Below are positions 60,531 through 64,000 of a DNA stretch of 64,000 nucleotides, piece after piece (within the stretch, counting starts at the first letter, position 1; every line of letters starts with the position of its first letter). The notes beneath the pieces are model-generated. The model was not told the origin of the DNA and did not search any database. It worked only from the letters and a program-made list of their open reading frames with translations. The translations under genes were made by a program, and so were the position numbers. Location: contig VIIQ02000703.1 of NCBI GenBank assembly GCA_007449985.2, positions 124,001 through 188,000 on the forward strand. The letters are read 5' to 3'. This stretch comes from Desmodesmus armatus (Eukaryota > Chlorophyta > Chlorophyceae > Sphaeropleales > Scenedesmaceae).

Positions 60531-61162
60531 CGTATGGAGCACAAGGGCAGTTCGTCAGTGGGGTGGGCTATTCTTACCTGCAGAGGTAGCTGCTGCACCT
60601 GTGGGCCCCTAAGAGCTGCTGTCAGCAACGCTAGCATGAGTCGCCAACTGCTGGGGTCCCAGGCACTGCAGGAACTGACGGCTGACACATCCAGGAACCG
60701 CTGCTGCTGTTGGTCCTGCTGCTGCTCTTGTTGCTGCTTTGGCTGCGGCTGGGGTTCCAAAAACTGCTCTGGGATGCTGTAGTTGGGGAGGAACAGCAGC
60801 GCGTTCAACAGGATCAGGACCGAGTTGAGTTCAAGCGCTAGCTGGATATCCTGCAGTCGCTCCCAATGAAAGAGGCTGAAAATGTTGATGCCGCACAAGG
60901 CTGCTCCAGCTACTGCTACTGTTCCTGATAGGCCGACGGACGTGAGGGCTTGTGACAGAGCTATGTCTAGGAGGTCGGGTGGGGTCTGGTCTTGCTGCTT
61001 GGAGGCAAGCGTCACGAGGCGCCTGCTGCGTCTGCAGGAGACGCGTGAAATGTTATCACGAGTACATACGGATGCCCCATGAGCAAGGGCACTGCCAGGA
61101 GTGGGTGTGCGAAGAAGTTGCTGCATGGTGATCTTTTGATCTCTGTTGTTGACAGCTGACAT
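58620..61162 (-). CDS. CPBP/SCO4-like plastid membrane protein (apparent frameshift)
   Basis: Two minus-strand exons, 61162-60578 and 59379-58620, joined in phase 0. The N-terminus is rich in Ser/Arg/Thr and looks like a chloroplast transit peptide. Several hydrophobic segments follow (LSGTVAVAGAALCGINIF; ELNSVLILLNALLFLPNYS). Exon 2 aligns by eye with plant SCO4, a member of the CPBP (CAAX-protease-like) family: RELLQRGFFLTALAGWLIDR corresponds to the EExxxR region, and NMVFVVTQQNLAASFAGG to the second metal motif. The paired Glu and the His are not conserved here, so protease activity is unlikely. Between VESLVALP and GVLAPVPEVGLLAAS the frame shifts by one base (about 59225-59245, in a CCCCC run). 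A charged Glu/Asp and Ala-rich insert is species-specific. Confidence 0.55.
59480..60165. repeat. Poly-C / CATGGCCATGA compound satellite in intron
   Basis: About 690 bp of C runs (8 to more than 40 bases) interrupted every 20-60 bp by CATGGCCATGA or CTGGCCATGAA. It ends with a 22-base or longer G run after CCCCCCATGG near 60141-60164. It fills much of the SCO4-like intron, so it is transcribed as poly-G. Long open frames through it are composition artefacts. Sequence length here is probably uncertain. Confidence 0.95.
60200..60290 (-). repeat. Decayed upstream copy of SCO4-like exon 2 start
   Basis: Minus-strand sequence resembling the functional exon 2 start (the VSAGLLIAREGSRELLQRGF region, 59379), with shared GTGAGG and GCGCGGCTTCC blocks. 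It lies upstream of the poly-C satellite and is badly decayed. Confidence 0.6.
60492..60532. repeat. (CACCCT)n simple repeat
   Basis: About six hexamer units in the intron next to the SCO4-like donor at 60578. It does not match the TTTTAGGG-type algal telomere. Confidence 0.85.
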
Positions 61163-61861
61163 GTCCCAGCCGTCAAGTGTTCCAGATATTCCGCAAGAAT
61201 CTTCACAGCGTATGGCAACGACGAAAAGTTTGCATCTGGGTGCGACCTGTCGAAACGGCTACAGCCTGTCAGGGTGTGACCAGGACAGGTCAGCAGCTGC
61301 CTACAGTGTTTTCATCAGCAGCTGATTGCTGAGGCAGGCGAGGTGTAGAAAAAGGAACGTTGGCATCAAGCTCACTGCCCACACTCAGCGCAACTGATGC
61401 GCGTTGCCATGCCATGCCGTGCTCACTGTCCCAACCCATGGTGTGCACGCAAAGCTTGCACAGCGCTTGTGCACTCCTCAGACTGCTGACCAGATACAAG
61501 GCCGTTTGCTACAGCACCAGGTTATCGCCATTCCCAGCCCCGAAGGACACCCACTTGGCGTCTGCTGTTACAAAGTTCAAGCTGTCAACAGACGCCCAGC
61601 CTCAAGCTGCCGTCTGCTCAACTGCCATACACCCAGCAACATCAAACACTGCCCATCACAGCACTGCCATGATCCCCCGCTGCTGCGCCAGCAACTGCTG
61701 CTGCAGCCCCAGCCCAGCTAGTCAGGACACCTGACAAAGCCAGCAGCACCAACCAGCAGCTGCTCTCCAACACACACCAGCCACTGTAGCTGCTGCTGCA
61801 GCCAGCGCCAGCACGCGCAAAGAACAGCTGCGGCTTCGGTGCTGCTGCTGCTGCTGCTGAC
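61163..61861. other. Intergenic, RPS14 3' flank / SCO4-like promoter
   Basis: About 700 bp between two minus-strand genes. It should hold the RPS14 3' untranslated region and the promoter of the SCO4-like gene. No further gene is seen. Confidence 0.4.
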
Positions 61862-63449
<1,588 letters not shown>

Positions 63450-64000
63450 TGTGCTGGTCTTAGATTGCCGACGCACGGATGGTGGCGTCGTCGGCGACGA
63501 GAATACTATAAGCACGATGAAGAGAGGGAGCCCAACAGCGCTGTCCAACCACTTGGGCAGTCCATCGAAGCACAGACCATGCCAAAACCTTGAAACCCAC
63601 AGGCAGGGGGGGATGGAGAGCGTACACTAGAGATAGTTTGAGAGGAACCGCTGAGTCCATTTGCAGCTGTAGCAGCTCGGCAACTCCATCACCCTCTGAG
63701 GCACCTGATCATGCTGCACTCCTCCCTCGTTGCTGATGCTGCTGTCAAACTGTGCTTGGAAGCTTGTTGAAGCCTGCAAAGTGTTGATTCAAGCTTGATA
63801 TGCTCTTCATGGCTCCAGGCAGCGCTATTGCGCCAGCATACAGCATTGACACTGCTGCCTTGCTGCACTTCCAGTCACGGATGTCCAACCTCGCCGCGTG
63901 TGGGGCCCAGAGCAGCTGACAAGCATGCAGGTGGACACTCTCAGAGGCTTGAGACAGCAGCAGAAGGATTCTGCAAGCAGGTTATGGCTGGTGCTGGTTG
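63450..64000. promoter_or_regulatory. RPS14 5' leader and upstream region
   Basis: The non-coding part of RPS14 exon 1 and its promoter should lie just above 63450. I see no distinct promoter element and no further gene before the window ends. Confidence 0.4.

Noticed and set aside
60492..60532. Interstitial telomere repeat
   Set aside because: The hexamer CACCCT does not match known green-algal telomere repeats and sits in an ordinary intron.

Overview
The window is nuclear DNA of a green alga. Genes are split by many GT-AG introns, CAG/CTG-rich low complexity is everywhere (poly-Gln and poly-Ala coding tracts, long poly-C/poly-G runs in introns), a TGTAA motif typical of chlorophyte polyadenylation follows at least two genes, and the closest protein resemblances are to plant and algal families (LIP1-type GTPase, plant-type ADA2, P5-type PDI). 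A chlorophycean alga of the Scenedesmaceae/Sphaeropleales kind is my best guess; this is inference only.

Layout. 1007-3445 (-): protein with a CH-like (CH_2, SPATA4/SPEF1-type) domain, divergent from 3937-12073 (+): transcriptional adaptor ADA2 (ZZ, SANT, SWIRM; 16 exons, all phases consistent). 12622-14344 (+): LIP1/RABL3-like small GTPase. 15719-22007 (+): P5/PDIA6-type protein disulfide isomerase with two CGHC sites; one of its introns carries a hAT-type MITE and a separate hairpin. 24053-31141 (-): a 1,114-residue protein I do not recognise. 34503-37604 (-): choline-phosphate cytidylyltransferase. 38877-40992 (+): BAX-inhibitor-1/Lifeguard membrane protein. About 42337-44017 (-): partial model of a MYND zinc-finger gene, apparently frameshifted. 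44411-48427 (+): 20S proteasome subunit alpha-3 (PSMA4/PAC). 48962-55658 (+): a 1,429-residue Gln/Ala-rich protein I do not recognise. 58620-61162 (-): plastid CPBP/SCO4-like membrane protein with an apparent frameshift and a poly-C intron. 61862-63449 (-): 40S ribosomal protein S14 (uS11) whose start codon is split by an intron. The genes are mostly housekeeping and unlinked in function; this is an ordinary eukaryotic gene array, not an operon or island.

The most striking structure is a recurrent one. In at least six of the twelve genes, introns contain tandem, decayed copies of the adjoining exon edges together with their splice sites. In each case the copied unit is the end of exon n, plus the intron, plus the beginning of exon n+1, repeated 1-6 times at 100-290 bp periods. 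The functional exon is identified by intact reading frame and protein-family conservation. The copies leave arrays of decoy donors and acceptors inside the introns. This window-wide 'exon-shadow' habit is the feature I would follow up first.
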